A DNA stretch of 15,641 bases from Acidobacteriota bacterium (lineage in GTDB: Bacteria; Acidobacteriota; Blastocatellia; Pyrinomonadales; Pyrinomonadaceae), in NCBI GenBank assembly GCA_024640445.1, contig JAHEEZ010000047.1, positions 3,112-18,752 of the forward strand. Reading direction: 5' to 3'. Each line of letters starts with the position of its first letter. The stretch's first letter is position 1. The notes under the pieces are model-generated. The model worked only from the letters and a program-made list of their open reading frames with translations, made no database searches and was not told the origin of the DNA. The translations under genes were made by a program, and so were the position numbers. Below, piece by piece: positions 1 through 7,460 of this stretch.

Positions 1-1
1 C

Positions 2-904
2 GATCTCCTCGAGGAGTTGTTCGAAGTTTTGGACTTTACCGAAGACTTCGAAGAGCCTGACGAGGAAGAGATCAAGCTTGCGATCATCGGCAGACCGAAT
101 GTCGGCAAGTCCTCGATCTTGAACAGATTGCTAGGCGAGGACCGCGTGATAGTGTCTCCCATCGCCGGCACCACCCGCGACGCGATCGACACGCGGCTGG
201 AAGTCGATGGGCAAAAGTTCCTCCTGATCGATACTGCCGGCATACGCAGGAAGGGAAAGACTACCGAGATGGCTGAAAAGCTCTCTGTGATAATGGCCAG
301 AAAAGCTCTTGATAGAGCCCATGTGGCTGTGCTGGTCATCGACGCGGTCGAAGGCGTGACTCATCTGGACGCCAGTATCGCCGGTTACGCTATCGAATCG
401 GGCTGCAGTATAATCATCGCCGTAAACAAATGGGATCTGGTCGAGGAAAAGGATACATCGACCGCCTCGGCGTTCGAGCGTAACCTCAGGGACAAGATGA
501 AGTTCCTGGATTGGGCGCCGGTGGTCACGATATCCGCGCTGTCGGGTCAAAGGGTCTTGAGGCTATTGCCGCTTGTGGAGAAGGCCAACGAGGCCAGAAA
601 CTTGAGGATAACGACCTCGAAGCTCAATGAGTTCTTTGAGCGCAATGTCCTTCAGCCGAAAGGCGGGGGCGGTTCCGCCCCGGGAAAAGGAGGGAGGTCT
701 AAACTTCAGGTCAGATATCTGACCCAGGCGGGAATTCGGCCGCCAATGTTCGTTTTGTTTACCTCGGGCGGAGGCGGAGGCGGCCTGCATTTTTCCTATT
801 TGCGGTACATCGAGAACAGGCTCCGAGCGGAATTTGAGTTTTTCGGGAGCCCTTTGCGGATAAAAGAGAGAAAGAAGAAGACGAAAAGAACGGTCAGGCG
901 CTGA
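2..904 (+). CDS. der: GTPase Der (EngA), 3' part
   Basis: Ribosome-assembly GTPase acting in 50S subunit maturation in the cytoplasm. The reading frame is open from base 2, so the first G domain lies upstream of the window. What remains is an acidic linker, the second G domain and the C-terminal KH-like domain. Visible motifs, counting from the TTG codon at 17: P-loop GRPNVGKS (25-32), switch I GTTRD (51-55), DTAG (72-75), NKWD (137-140) and SAL (173-175). RPPMFVLF (241-248) and LHFSYLRYIENRLR (257-270) are typical of the Der KH domain, and a basic tail follows. The TTG at 17 is not the start, because the frame continues upstream through family-like sequence. Odd points are a Gly-rich insertion (about 216-226) and a run of six Gly (251-256) where other Der proteins have a short loop such as NDPEL. 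The next gene starts 27 bases downstream, probably in the same transcript. Identity is very secure. Confidence 0.96.
   Translation, partial: DLLEELFEVLDFTEDFEEPDEEEIKLAIIGRPNVGKSSILNRLLGEDRVIVSPIAGTTRDAIDTRLEVDGQKFLLIDTAGIRRKGKTTEMAEKLSVIMARKALDRAHVAVLVIDAVEGVTHLDASIAGYAIESGCSIIIAVNKWDLVEEKDTSTASAFERNLRDKMKFLDWAPVVTISALSGQRVLRLLPLVEKANEARNLRITTSKLNEFFERNVLQPKGGGGSAPGKGGRSKLQVRYLTQAGIRPPMFVLFTSGGGGGGLHFSYLRYIENRLRAEFEFFGSPLRIKERKKKTKRTVRR
666..681. repeat. GC-rich hairpin inside der
   Basis: GGGGCGG at 666-672 and CCGCCCC at 675-681 form a perfect 7-bp inverted repeat around TT. It sits exactly in the stretch coding the Gly-rich insertion of the Der KH domain. It may only be a by-product of Gly and Pro codons, or a mark of how the insertion arose. 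The repeat is directly visible; any role is unknown. Confidence 0.5.
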
Positions 905-931
905 AAAACGCAGATGCTTCAACCGTAAAGA

Positions 932-2464
932 ATGAATATGGAATTAGTCCTCCTGATCCTCAGAGTAATTCTTGCAGGCGTGTTCACGCTGGCGGCAATC
1001 GGAAAACTCCTTGACCGTAAAGGTTCAGAAAAGGCACTTAAGGAATTCGAAGTGCCTGAGCCTTTGATCAAGCCGGTCGCCGCCGGTCTTCCGTGGGTAG
1101 AGATCGCGGTAGCAGCGGCCTTTCTTTTTCTTGCCACATCCTGGTACGCATCACTTGCCGCACTGTTGCTTCTTGGTTCATTCACCGTTGGAATGCTCGT
1201 TCAGTATGCAAAAGGCAACGCGCCTGATTGCCATTGTTTCGGTCAGATCCACAGCGAGCCGGTTGGCATCGGAAGCATCATCAGGAACTTAGTTCTGGCG
1301 GTGCCGGCGGTTATTCTTGCAGTGTCAGGATTATCCTCCCAAGGCATCGACCTTGTCAGCGCGGGGGGCGGACAAGGTTCGGGTAATATAATGCAAATTG
1401 TAATAGGAGCGGTAGTGCTTGCACTATTGACGGCCGCCGTGTTCATGCTCAGGAAAATAATTGAACAGCAGTCTCTAATACTTCGCAGAATAGAAATACT
1501 GGAGGTGCTGACCGGAGAAGACAGGGAGGTGAGCCGCGATGCTGCGGTCGGAAGTCTCCACGCCGGTCTTCCGATTGGATCACCCGTGCCGGTCATCGAG
1601 CTTACTGACTCAGCGGGCGCTAGAACCAGTTCTCGTGAAGTAGTACACGCGGGACGACCCTCTCTGTTCCTGTTCGTCGGCGCCAATTGCCATCCATGCG
1701 AATCGCTGATCCCGGACATACGGGAATGGGTTTCCGAATTCGAAGACTCCCTTGACTTCGTATTGATAAGCAGCGGAGGGCTTGAAGAAAATCTCAGCAA
1801 GTTCGGTGAAGAGAATGTAGAAAGGCTGTTTATTCAGAAAGATCGCACGGCCGCTGACCTGCTTGGCGCTATGTGGACGCCGACTGCTATCCTGATCGAT
1901 TCCAAAGGGGCCATAGTCAGTAGAAATGCGGTAGGCGACAACGCGATCCGCGATCTGGTAGAAGGACTTCGAGCTTCGGATCTGACCTCTGAGTATTTTC
2001 ATTATTCCAGCGGCGATGACGGGGCAAAAATGAAGATCGGGGAGCCGGTGCCGGAGTTCAGCTTGTCTGATCTTGACGGAAATCGAATTGCGTCCGACCA
2101 GCTTGGGGGGAAGATGACCCTTGCGGCATTCTGGAGTACCACCTGCCCTTATTGCATCAACATGATCGAAGATCTCAAGGCGTGGTACGGCGACCGTTCG
2201 GAGGATGACCCCGAACTGATCGTCTTCTCTGACGGGGACCCTGAACAGCACAAAGCACTCGGTCTGTCTGCGCCGATATTGCTTGAGAAGGAATACGCGA
2301 CGGCTTCAAAACTGGGAATGGATGGCACTCCGTCGGCGGTTTTGATCGACGAGAATGGTCGGATCGCTTCCGAGACTGGTGTTGGAGCGGACAGAATTTG
2401 GGCATTGCTCGGACGGACGATGACCCGAAAAGAAAACGAGATCGGCAATGGAGCCGGCGTTTAA
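932..2464 (+). CDS. MauE-family membrane protein fused to two thioredoxin-like (TlpA/AhpC-TSA) domains
   Basis: Predicted thiol-redox membrane protein of 510 residues. Residues 1-135 form a four-helix MauE/DoxX-like domain (helices near 5-24, 53-69, 71-91 and 116-133) with the family's DCHCFG motif (C100, C102). A fifth helix (153-173) follows, then a short linker and two thioredoxin-fold domains. Domain 1 (213-346) has CHPC (C253, C256) and the cis-proline motif TPT (P317), but lacks the Trp usual before CxxC. Domain 2 (368-494) has FWSTTCPYC (C405, C408) and TPS (P467). MauE proteins are linked to disulfide formation or maturation of periplasmic proteins. The inference is that electrons pass between the membrane CxC pair and the two tethered CxxC sites, presumably on the periplasmic face. 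The ATG at 932 has only a weak ribosome site; ATG 938 is an alternative. It lies in the der-tgt cluster and its end overlaps or abuts tgt. Domain assignment is good; the substrate is unknown. Confidence 0.85.
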   Translation: MNMELVLLILRVILAGVFTLAAIGKLLDRKGSEKALKEFEVPEPLIKPVAAGLPWVEIAVAAAFLFLATSWYASLAALLLLGSFTVGMLVQYAKGNAPDCHCFGQIHSEPVGIGSIIRNLVLAVPAVILAVSGLSSQGIDLVSAGGGQGSGNIMQIVIGAVVLALLTAAVFMLRKIIEQQSLILRRIEILEVLTGEDREVSRDAAVGSLHAGLPIGSPVPVIELTDSAGARTSSREVVHAGRPSLFLFVGANCHPCESLIPDIREWVSEFEDSLDFVLISSGGLEENLSKFGEENVERLFIQKDRTAADLLGAMWTPTAILIDSKGAIVSRNAVGDNAIRDLVEGLRASDLTSEYFHYSSGDDGAKMKIGEPVPEFSLSDLDGNRIASDQLGGKMTLAAFWSTTCPYCINMIEDLKAWYGDRSEDDPELIVFSDGDPEQHKALGLSAPILLEKEYATASKLGMDGTPSAVLIDENGRIASETGVGADRIWALLGRTMTRKENEIGNGAGV

Positions 2465-3650
2465 TATGGGGTCTATCAAATGGAACGTGACGGCACGCGA
2501 CGGCGATGCCAGGGCAGGTGTTTTGAGAACCAGGCGTTCCGTGATCGAAACGCCTGTTTTTATGCCTGTCGGAACTCAGGGAACTGTAAAAGGGGTTCGA
2601 TTCGAGTGGCTTGAAGAAGAACTTGACGCGAGGATCATTCTCGGGAACACATATCACCTTTGGATCCGACCCGGAACGGAAGTGATCCGGAGTCTCGGCG
2701 GCCTTCACAAATTCTCAACCTGGGACAGATCGCTCTTGACGGATTCCGGGGGATTTCAGGTCTTCTCACTTAGCGACCTTCGCAAGATAGGTGAGGAAGG
2801 GGTTGAGTTCAGGTCGCATTTGGACGGTTCAAAGCTGTTTATGTCGCCCGAGATCTCGATGGAGATCCAGTCCGCGCTGGGAGCGGAGATCGTGATGGCT
2901 TTCGACGAATGTCCGCCCGGCGATATTGGGAAGACGGCGACCTCGGAGAGCCTTGAGCTCACTTTGCGATGGGCGGCAAGATCAAAAGCCCGCTTTGAGG
3001 AACTTCAGGATTCCGGCAGCGATACGGGGTATCTCGATTGCGGTGGAGAGGAAGCTGGGGTCCTATCGGGAAAACAGGCACTTTTCGGGATAGTTCAGGG
3101 CGCCGGATTTGTTGACCTTCGGGCGGAGAGTCTTGAGCGCACGACCGAGATCGGCTTTGACGGGTATGCGATCGGCGGGCTCAGTGTGGGTGAAGAAAAG
3201 GGCGTTATGTATGAGGTCCTTGAAGAAATAGCGCCGAAGATGCCTTCTGACGCACCGAGGTACCTGATGGGGGTTGGAACTCCCGAGGATATTGTTGAAG
3301 CGGTCCGAAACGGGGTTGATATGTTCGACTGCGTGCTGCCAACTCGAAACGGCAGGACCGGCGGCGCTTTCACCTCTGTCGGCGATCTTAATATAAGAAA
3401 TGCCAAATTTGCTTTCGACGAGTCGCCGCTGGACGAGAACTGTCGTTGTTCGGTTTGCAGGCGGTACTCTCGTGCCTATCTTAGGCACCTATACAACACC
3501 AAGGAAATGCTTGCGCCGATCCTGATCTCGCATCACAATCTGTCGTTCTACCTTGTGTTGATGAAAGACATCAGGGAAGCGATCGGCACCGGAACTTTCA
3601 GCGAATTCAGGGATAAGTTCCTGAGCCTCCGATCTGGAACTCCGGATTAG
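2448..3650 (+). CDS. tgt: Queuine tRNA-ribosyltransferase (tRNA-guanine transglycosylase)
   Basis: Exchanges guanine-34 of GUN-anticodon tRNAs for the queuosine precursor preQ1. Counting from ATG 2448: ETPVFMPVGTQGTVKG (34-49), DSGGFQVFSL (99-108, with the base-binding Asp), GIVQG (214-218), GGLSVGE (243-249) and DMFDCVLPTRNGR (291-303). D294 in that last motif matches the nucleophilic Asp of the family. The zinc site is C332, C334, C337 and H363, with the same spacing as in the Zymomonas enzyme. The start is ambiguous. ATG 2448 overlaps the preceding gene by 17 bases and has a GAG seven bases upstream. ATG 2466 has GGAG twelve bases upstream and gives the N-terminal length usual for the family. 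Residues about 189-209 are an extra loop compared with E. coli Tgt. Tgt just upstream of yajC-secDF is a common bacterial order. Confidence 0.96.
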   Translation: MEPAFNMGSIKWNVTARDGDARAGVLRTRRSVIETPVFMPVGTQGTVKGVRFEWLEEELDARIILGNTYHLWIRPGTEVIRSLGGLHKFSTWDRSLLTDSGGFQVFSLSDLRKIGEEGVEFRSHLDGSKLFMSPEISMEIQSALGAEIVMAFDECPPGDIGKTATSESLELTLRWAARSKARFEELQDSGSDTGYLDCGGEEAGVLSGKQALFGIVQGAGFVDLRAESLERTTEIGFDGYAIGGLSVGEEKGVMYEVLEEIAPKMPSDAPRYLMGVGTPEDIVEAVRNGVDMFDCVLPTRNGRTGGAFTSVGDLNIRNAKFAFDESPLDENCRCSVCRRYSRAYLRHLYNTKEMLAPILISHHNLSFYLVLMKDIREAIGTGTFSEFRDKFLSLRSGTPD

Positions 3651-3676
3651 CCCGACTCGGCAGAACCCGTTCGGGC
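3650..3676 (+). terminator. Weak hairpin after tgt
   Basis: GCCCGA (3650-3655) pairs with TCGGGC (3671-3676). An inner CGG/CCG pairing (3658-3660 with 3667-3669) could extend the stem. It begins at the last base of the tgt stop codon. No T-run follows, so it is not a standard intrinsic terminator; it might slow transcription or protect the 3' end. Confidence 0.3.
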
Positions 3677-3724
3677 CCGCGGCAGTAGAAATTGAACTTG
3701 ATAACTTAAACCTCAATTCCGCGT

Positions 3725-3753
3725 TTCGTATTAGCGGTCAGTTCATCTATAAT
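3725..3753 (+). promoter_or_regulatory. Candidate sigma70-type promoter for yajC-secD-secF
   Basis: A perfect TATAAT lies at 3748-3753. Seventeen bases upstream is TTCGTA (3725-3730), a three-of-six match to the -35 consensus. Transcription would begin near 3760 and give a leader of about 23 bases before the yajC ATG. It sits in the only sizeable gap (132 bases) between tgt and yajC. Confidence 0.55.
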
Positions 3754-3782
3754 TACCGTTTTGCGCTTTTGGTATTGCTCTA

Positions 3783-4088
3783 ATGAAAACTATATTGATC
3801 TTATTCCAAGGCAGCGGAAGCCTGATTTGGACTCTGTTGCCGTTCGCGCTCATTTTCGGCATCTTCTATTTTCTTGTTATTTTGCCCCAGAAGAGGCAGC
3901 AGCAGGAATTGAAGACCTTGATAAGCAACCTCAAGAACGGCGACGAAGTCGTTACCAACGGCGGTATCATCGGCAAGATAATCGAGGTCAGAGACACGAG
4001 CTTTATCATTCGCAGCGCGGATAAGTCGATGATCGAGATCGGGAAAGCCGCGGTTGTTGGGAAACGGGCGGACGAAGAAAAGAACTAA
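3783..4088 (+). CDS. yajC: Preprotein translocase subunit YajC
   Basis: Small single-span inner-membrane protein that associates with SecD and SecF. It is 101 residues long, normal for the family. One transmembrane helix (about 14-34) ends in the typical ILPQKRQQQE (33-42). A basic cytoplasmic domain follows, with LKNGDEVVTNGGIIGKI (50-66), the YajC signature. The ribosome site is weak, which fits the short leader predicted from the promoter upstream. secD starts 15 bases after the stop, so the two are surely cotranscribed. Confidence 0.95.
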   Translation: MKTILILFQGSGSLIWTLLPFALIFGIFYFLVILPQKRQQQELKTLISNLKNGDEVVTNGGIIGKIIEVRDTSFIIRSADKSMIEIGKAAVVGKRADEEKN

Positions 4089-4103
4089 GGTAGCGACGCA
4101 GTA

Positions 4104-5780
4104 ATGAAGAACACCACTTTGTTGATTCGGTCGGCGATCATCGTGGCCGTCACGATCCTTGCCATATTTCTTGTAATCGGTCCCAGGGGTTCATTCACCG
4201 GGAGCGATTTCACCTGGCAGGGCCTGAAGAATAATCTGGCCAACAACATCAACTTGGGCCTGGACCTCAAGGGAGGTTCCCACCTCGTCCTTCGCGTGAA
4301 GACGGAAGAGTACTTAAAAAGGATAACCGAGAATAACAACCAGGCGGCGCTTTCTGCGGCAAAGGGGAAGAACCTTCCGGTTACTGATTCAAAGTACACT
4401 GCGGCGAACGGTACTTACGAGGTCACACTCAACGTTTCCGACATCTCGAAGAGCGATGAGATCATAGCCGCAGTCAAGCAGAAGGTTGACTTTGTTAACT
4501 GGAGCGAGTCGGCAGGCAGCGACTCGATCACGTGGTCGCTTCCGGCCCAGGCGCAGGCAAGGCTTAAAGAACAATCCACAGAGCAGGCTATCCAGATCAT
4601 AGAAAGCAGGATCAACGCTTTCGGTGTGAAAGAGCCAACGATCCAGAAGCGGGGGACGAGCGATTCAGGAGAGATCCTCCTGCAAATGCCGGGTGTCGAT
4701 GATCCAGAGAGGGTCAAGAAGCTCATCGGCGAAGAATCGCGTCTGGCGTTGTTCAAAGTGGTCAGCCCTCCCAACCCCAATCTCGCAACCTATCCGACCC
4801 GGGAAGCTGCACTTCAAACCATCGGCGGAGCAGAAACAAACACTCGCAAGGTATATGAGTACGTCGAGCGCGACGAGGCGTCGGCAGACGGTCAACAGCC
4901 TGCGCAGCCTTCTCAGTGGATCGTGGTCGAGTATCCGCCGATCATCGAAGGTGACGAACTCCGTGACGCACAAGCTGTTTCTCAGTCAGGCGCCGATGGC
5001 GATTATCAGATCTCATTCTCTTTGAAACCCGCGGGTGCGACGAAATTCGGTGAATGGACTGGAAAGAACATCAGCAATTACATGGCCGTTGTTCTAAACG
5101 AAAAGGCCAAGTCGGTGGCCTTCATCCAGTCGCAGATCTTTGACCAGGGGCAAATCAGCGGTCGATTTACAAAGGCAACTGCGGATGACCTCGCGCTTAC
5201 GCTCAAATCTGGAGCGCTTCCCGCACAGATCGAGTATCTGGAAGAAAGGACGGTTGGGCCGAGCCTTGGAGCGGATTCCATAGCGTCCGGTGTCAGAGCG
5301 TCTGTAGGCGGGTTGGTTTTCGTGATTCTGTTCATGCTCATCTACTACAGGGGAGCAGGGATAAACGCGGTGGTTGCGTTAGTGCTGAACATGGTACTGA
5401 CCCTGGCGGCGTTGATCGTTCTGGACTCGACTCTGACCTTGCCCGGGATCGCTGGATTGATCCTCGGTATCGGCATGGCCGTAGACTCCAACGTTCTGAT
5501 ATTTGAACGCATGCGTGAAGAGATACGCGATGGAAAGCTGGTCGCGAAAGCTGTCGAACTCGGTTTTGACAGGGCCTTCATCACCATCATTGACACCCAC
5601 GTCACGACGATCATCGCGGCGATAATTCTTTATTTGTACGGCTCCGGACCCATCCGCGGCTTCGCGGTTACTTTGATACTTGGGTTGATCATCAACCTGT
5701 TCTCCGCGGTATTTGTTTCAAGGACGATCTTCCTGTGGCTGCTGGAACGCAACCCTGGAATGAAGAAACTCAGCATCTAG
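4104..5780 (+). CDS. secD: Protein translocase subunit SecD
   Basis: Inner-membrane component that uses the proton-motive force to help pull secreted proteins out of the SecYEG channel on the periplasmic side. Its 558 residues contain an N-terminal helix (8-26), the D1 motif NLGLDLKGGSHLVL (50-63), a large periplasmic region (about 35-385), and a C-terminal five-helix RND-like block (395-548). The TM4 motif GIGMAVDSNVLIFERMREE (455-473) contains D461, matching the functionally important Asp519 of E. coli SecD. Nearby IDTHVTTIIAAIILY (496-510) and GSGPIRGFAVTL (513-524) are also typical. The periplasmic P1 head carries a Gln/Pro/Ala-rich stretch near 256-272. AAGG lies 13 bases before the ATG, a poor ribosome site, so translation may be coupled to yajC. 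secF follows 48 bases downstream. Confidence 0.97.
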   Translation: MKNTTLLIRSAIIVAVTILAIFLVIGPRGSFTGSDFTWQGLKNNLANNINLGLDLKGGSHLVLRVKTEEYLKRITENNNQAALSAAKGKNLPVTDSKYTAANGTYEVTLNVSDISKSDEIIAAVKQKVDFVNWSESAGSDSITWSLPAQAQARLKEQSTEQAIQIIESRINAFGVKEPTIQKRGTSDSGEILLQMPGVDDPERVKKLIGEESRLALFKVVSPPNPNLATYPTREAALQTIGGAETNTRKVYEYVERDEASADGQQPAQPSQWIVVEYPPIIEGDELRDAQAVSQSGADGDYQISFSLKPAGATKFGEWTGKNISNYMAVVLNEKAKSVAFIQSQIFDQGQISGRFTKATADDLALTLKSGALPAQIEYLEERTVGPSLGADSIASGVRASVGGLVFVILFMLIYYRGAGINAVVALVLNMVLTLAALIVLDSTLTLPGIAGLILGIGMAVDSNVLIFERMREEIRDGKLVAKAVELGFDRAFITIIDTHVTTIIAAIILYLYGSGPIRGFAVTLILGLIINLFSAVFVSRTIFLWLLERNPGMKKLSI

Positions 5781-5828
5781 CAGATTTGGCGGCGGTCGTT
5801 TGGACCGAGCCGCATTGCACCAAAAGAA

Positions 5829-6986
5829 ATGGCCGATTTGTTTACAAACATTAACGTTGACTGGATGGGCATCAGGAAGCCTTTGATCGGTGTCTCCATC
5901 CTCGTCCTTATGGCTGGACTTGTATCAGCAGTAGGGCGCCAACTGATGCCGGGCGGGACCGACGCGTTCAATCTTGGCGTTGACTTTCAGGGCGGAACAG
6001 TGATCACTGCGAAGTTTAAGGGCGGAAAGCCTAAAGACGACGAGATCCGCTCCGCGCTTGAGAATGTGGGACTCGGAGAATCGGTCATCCAGGCCTCAAT
6101 TGATAAGGGTGATGAAGTCCTTATCAAGGTTCCCCTTCTTGAAGGAGATTCAAAGACCACTGAACCCGCCGCTTCAAATACTGCGGCTCCTACGAGTGCT
6201 GCGAACAGCGCGAATGCGAATGCCGAAGCGGAGGCGCTTGCCGCCGCTTCGGTAAACCAGGTCAGCAAAGGTCGGGAACTTGTAAAGAAAGCGCTTGATA
6301 CATTTGGTAAGGAGGCTGCCGCCTCGCAGTCGCTTGACGTCGACAAAGACGCCAGATACAAGATAGTCGGGACGGATTCGGTCGGACCTGTCGCTGGAGA
6401 ACAGCTGAGAAATCAGGCGGTGATCGCGACCCTGCTTGGAATGGTTGGCATCTTGCTCTTCATAGCGTTCAGGTATGACTGGACTTACGCTGCGGGTGCG
6501 GTAATCGCGGTATTCCATGATGTTCTGATCACACTTGCGTTCTTCACCATGTTTCAATGGGAGATCAGTCTCACGGTGCTTGCGGCATTGCTCACATTGG
6601 TTGGATTCTCCGTAAACGACTCAATTGTCATTTTCGACCGTATCCGAGAGAACCTGACATTGAAGCGAAACACGCCGCTCTACGAGCTGACTAACGACTC
6701 GATCAATCAGACGATGTCGAGGACGATCGTGACCAACGGGCTCGTATTCCTGTCCGTCCTTGCTCTCGTGCTTTTCGGCGGAGAGGTTCTGAGGGGTTTT
6801 TCGCTTGCATTGTTTGTAGGGGCGATCACCGGAACGTATTCAACGATCGCTATCGCAAGTCCGATCGCAATCTGGTGGCAGGACAAGCTTGGCGAGGCTC
6901 GTATGAAGGAAACCAAGTTCGAGAAGGAGCAAAAATTGGCTTCGGCTGCAAGGCGTTCCGTTACGCGGAGACCGGTTTCCAGATAG
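5829..6986 (+). CDS. secF: Protein translocase subunit SecF, with low-complexity periplasmic insertion
   Basis: Partner of SecD in the proton-driven late step of Sec export. The 385 residues include a first helix (17-36), the conserved FNLGVDFQGGT (47-57), a periplasmic domain, and five further helices from about 196 to 350. Family motifs are LVGFSVNDSIVIFDRIREN (257-275), SINQTMSRTIVTN (291-303) and GAITGTYSTI (331-340). The protein is longer than the usual 300-320 residues, mainly because of an Ala/Asn/Ser/Thr/Glu-rich stretch (about 110-145) in the periplasmic domain and a basic C-terminal tail (355-385). No strong Shine-Dalgarno site is seen before the ATG (only AAAAGAA). It is the last gene of the yajC-secD-secF unit; no convincing terminator follows. 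Confidence 0.96.
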   Translation: MADLFTNINVDWMGIRKPLIGVSILVLMAGLVSAVGRQLMPGGTDAFNLGVDFQGGTVITAKFKGGKPKDDEIRSALENVGLGESVIQASIDKGDEVLIKVPLLEGDSKTTEPAASNTAAPTSAANSANANAEAEALAAASVNQVSKGRELVKKALDTFGKEAAASQSLDVDKDARYKIVGTDSVGPVAGEQLRNQAVIATLLGMVGILLFIAFRYDWTYAAGAVIAVFHDVLITLAFFTMFQWEISLTVLAALLTLVGFSVNDSIVIFDRIRENLTLKRNTPLYELTNDSINQTMSRTIVTNGLVFLSVLALVLFGGEVLRGFSLALFVGAITGTYSTIAIASPIAIWWQDKLGEARMKETKFEKEQKLASAARRSVTRRPVSR

Positions 6987-7148
6987 GTGCCCCAAGAAGT
7001 TATCAAAGGAATTACTTTTTAGGACTTGTCCGCCCGCTTTTTGCATCAGAGTTTTGCAAATGACCCGGACGATTCGTAAGAGGCCTCAGATCTCAGAGGA
7101 GTGGGTGATTGGAAGGGACAAAAATTGGTTGATTGAGCCATATTTACC

Positions 7149-7177
7149 TTGACTTTCGAATCTTGACCACTTAGACT
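7149..7177 (+). promoter_or_regulatory. Possible promoter upstream of tonB
   Basis: TTGACT (7149-7154) is separated by 17 bases from TAGACT (7172-7177), a four-of-six match to the -10 consensus. The first CTAACG near-palindrome lies about 30 bases downstream of this -10. The transcript leader would be about 280 bases. The match is modest, and an AT-rich TATTAT at 7384-7389 is an alternative -10 without a good -35. Confidence 0.25.
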
Positions 7178-7205
7178 TCAAGGCGTTGCTGGTCAATTAA
7201 ATAGG

Positions 7206-7221
7206 TTGCTAACGCTAGGTT
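7206..7221. repeat. CTAACG near-palindrome, copy 1
   Basis: TTGCTAACGCTAGGTT matches 14 of 16 bases with the copy at 7321-7336, which is 115 bases downstream. The core CTAACGCTAG is an imperfect palindrome. It is placed like an operator upstream of tonB; the binding protein is unknown. Confidence 0.45.
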
Positions 7222-7320
7222 CTGAATGCGATTTGATTCGGACCGAGACGATAGCTTTGCGATTAAGTGGCCGGCAAAACCTTTTTATCCCGCATTTATA
7301 CGGAAGGTCTTGGAAGTCGC

Positions 7321-7336
7321 TTGCTAACGTTAGATT
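7321..7336. repeat. CTAACG palindrome, copy 2
   Basis: TTGCTAACGTTAGATT contains the perfect 10-base palindrome CTAACGTTAG (7324-7333). It repeats copy 1 with two differences and lies about 125 bases before the tonB start. Confidence 0.45.
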
Positions 7337-7460
7337 GCCCTCGTTTTGTACATCTTTCTGGCAGGGTGCATCGGGTACGAATGTATTATATCAGCACTTA
7401 TTTTTTCTTTAGTTTTGTTACCCCTGACCCTAATGGCACCGGAAAGAGAGGTAAATTAGA

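Larger units (their letters stand above)
6987..7460. other. 474-base intergenic region between secF and tonB
   Basis: No protein or RNA gene could be supported here. The stretch is less GC-rich than its surroundings. Contents: no clear secF terminator; a short tandem CTCAGAT/CTCAGAG (7085-7098); two -35-like hexamers, TTGACT (7149) and TTGACC (7163); two copies of a 16-base near-palindrome (7206 and 7321); an AT-rich TATTATAT (7384-7391); and the tonB ribosome site AGAGAGG (7445-7451). It is the longest non-coding stretch in the window and must hold the promoter of the tonB unit. Confidence 0.7.

Noticed and set aside
2175..2708. 177-codon minus-strand frame over the junction of the MauE fusion and tgt
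   Set aside because: Fully antisense to two conserved genes, Arg/Pro/Ser-rich as expected of a shadow frame, with no recognisable motif.
7040..7060. TTTGC/GCAAA inverted repeat after secF as a terminator
   Set aside because: Only a 5-bp AT-rich stem with an 11-base loop and no following T-run; too weak to call.
6929..7125. CAAAAATTGG occurring near 6931 and 7119
   Set aside because: A 10-base AT-rich match, one copy inside secF coding sequence, without further similarity around it; likely chance.
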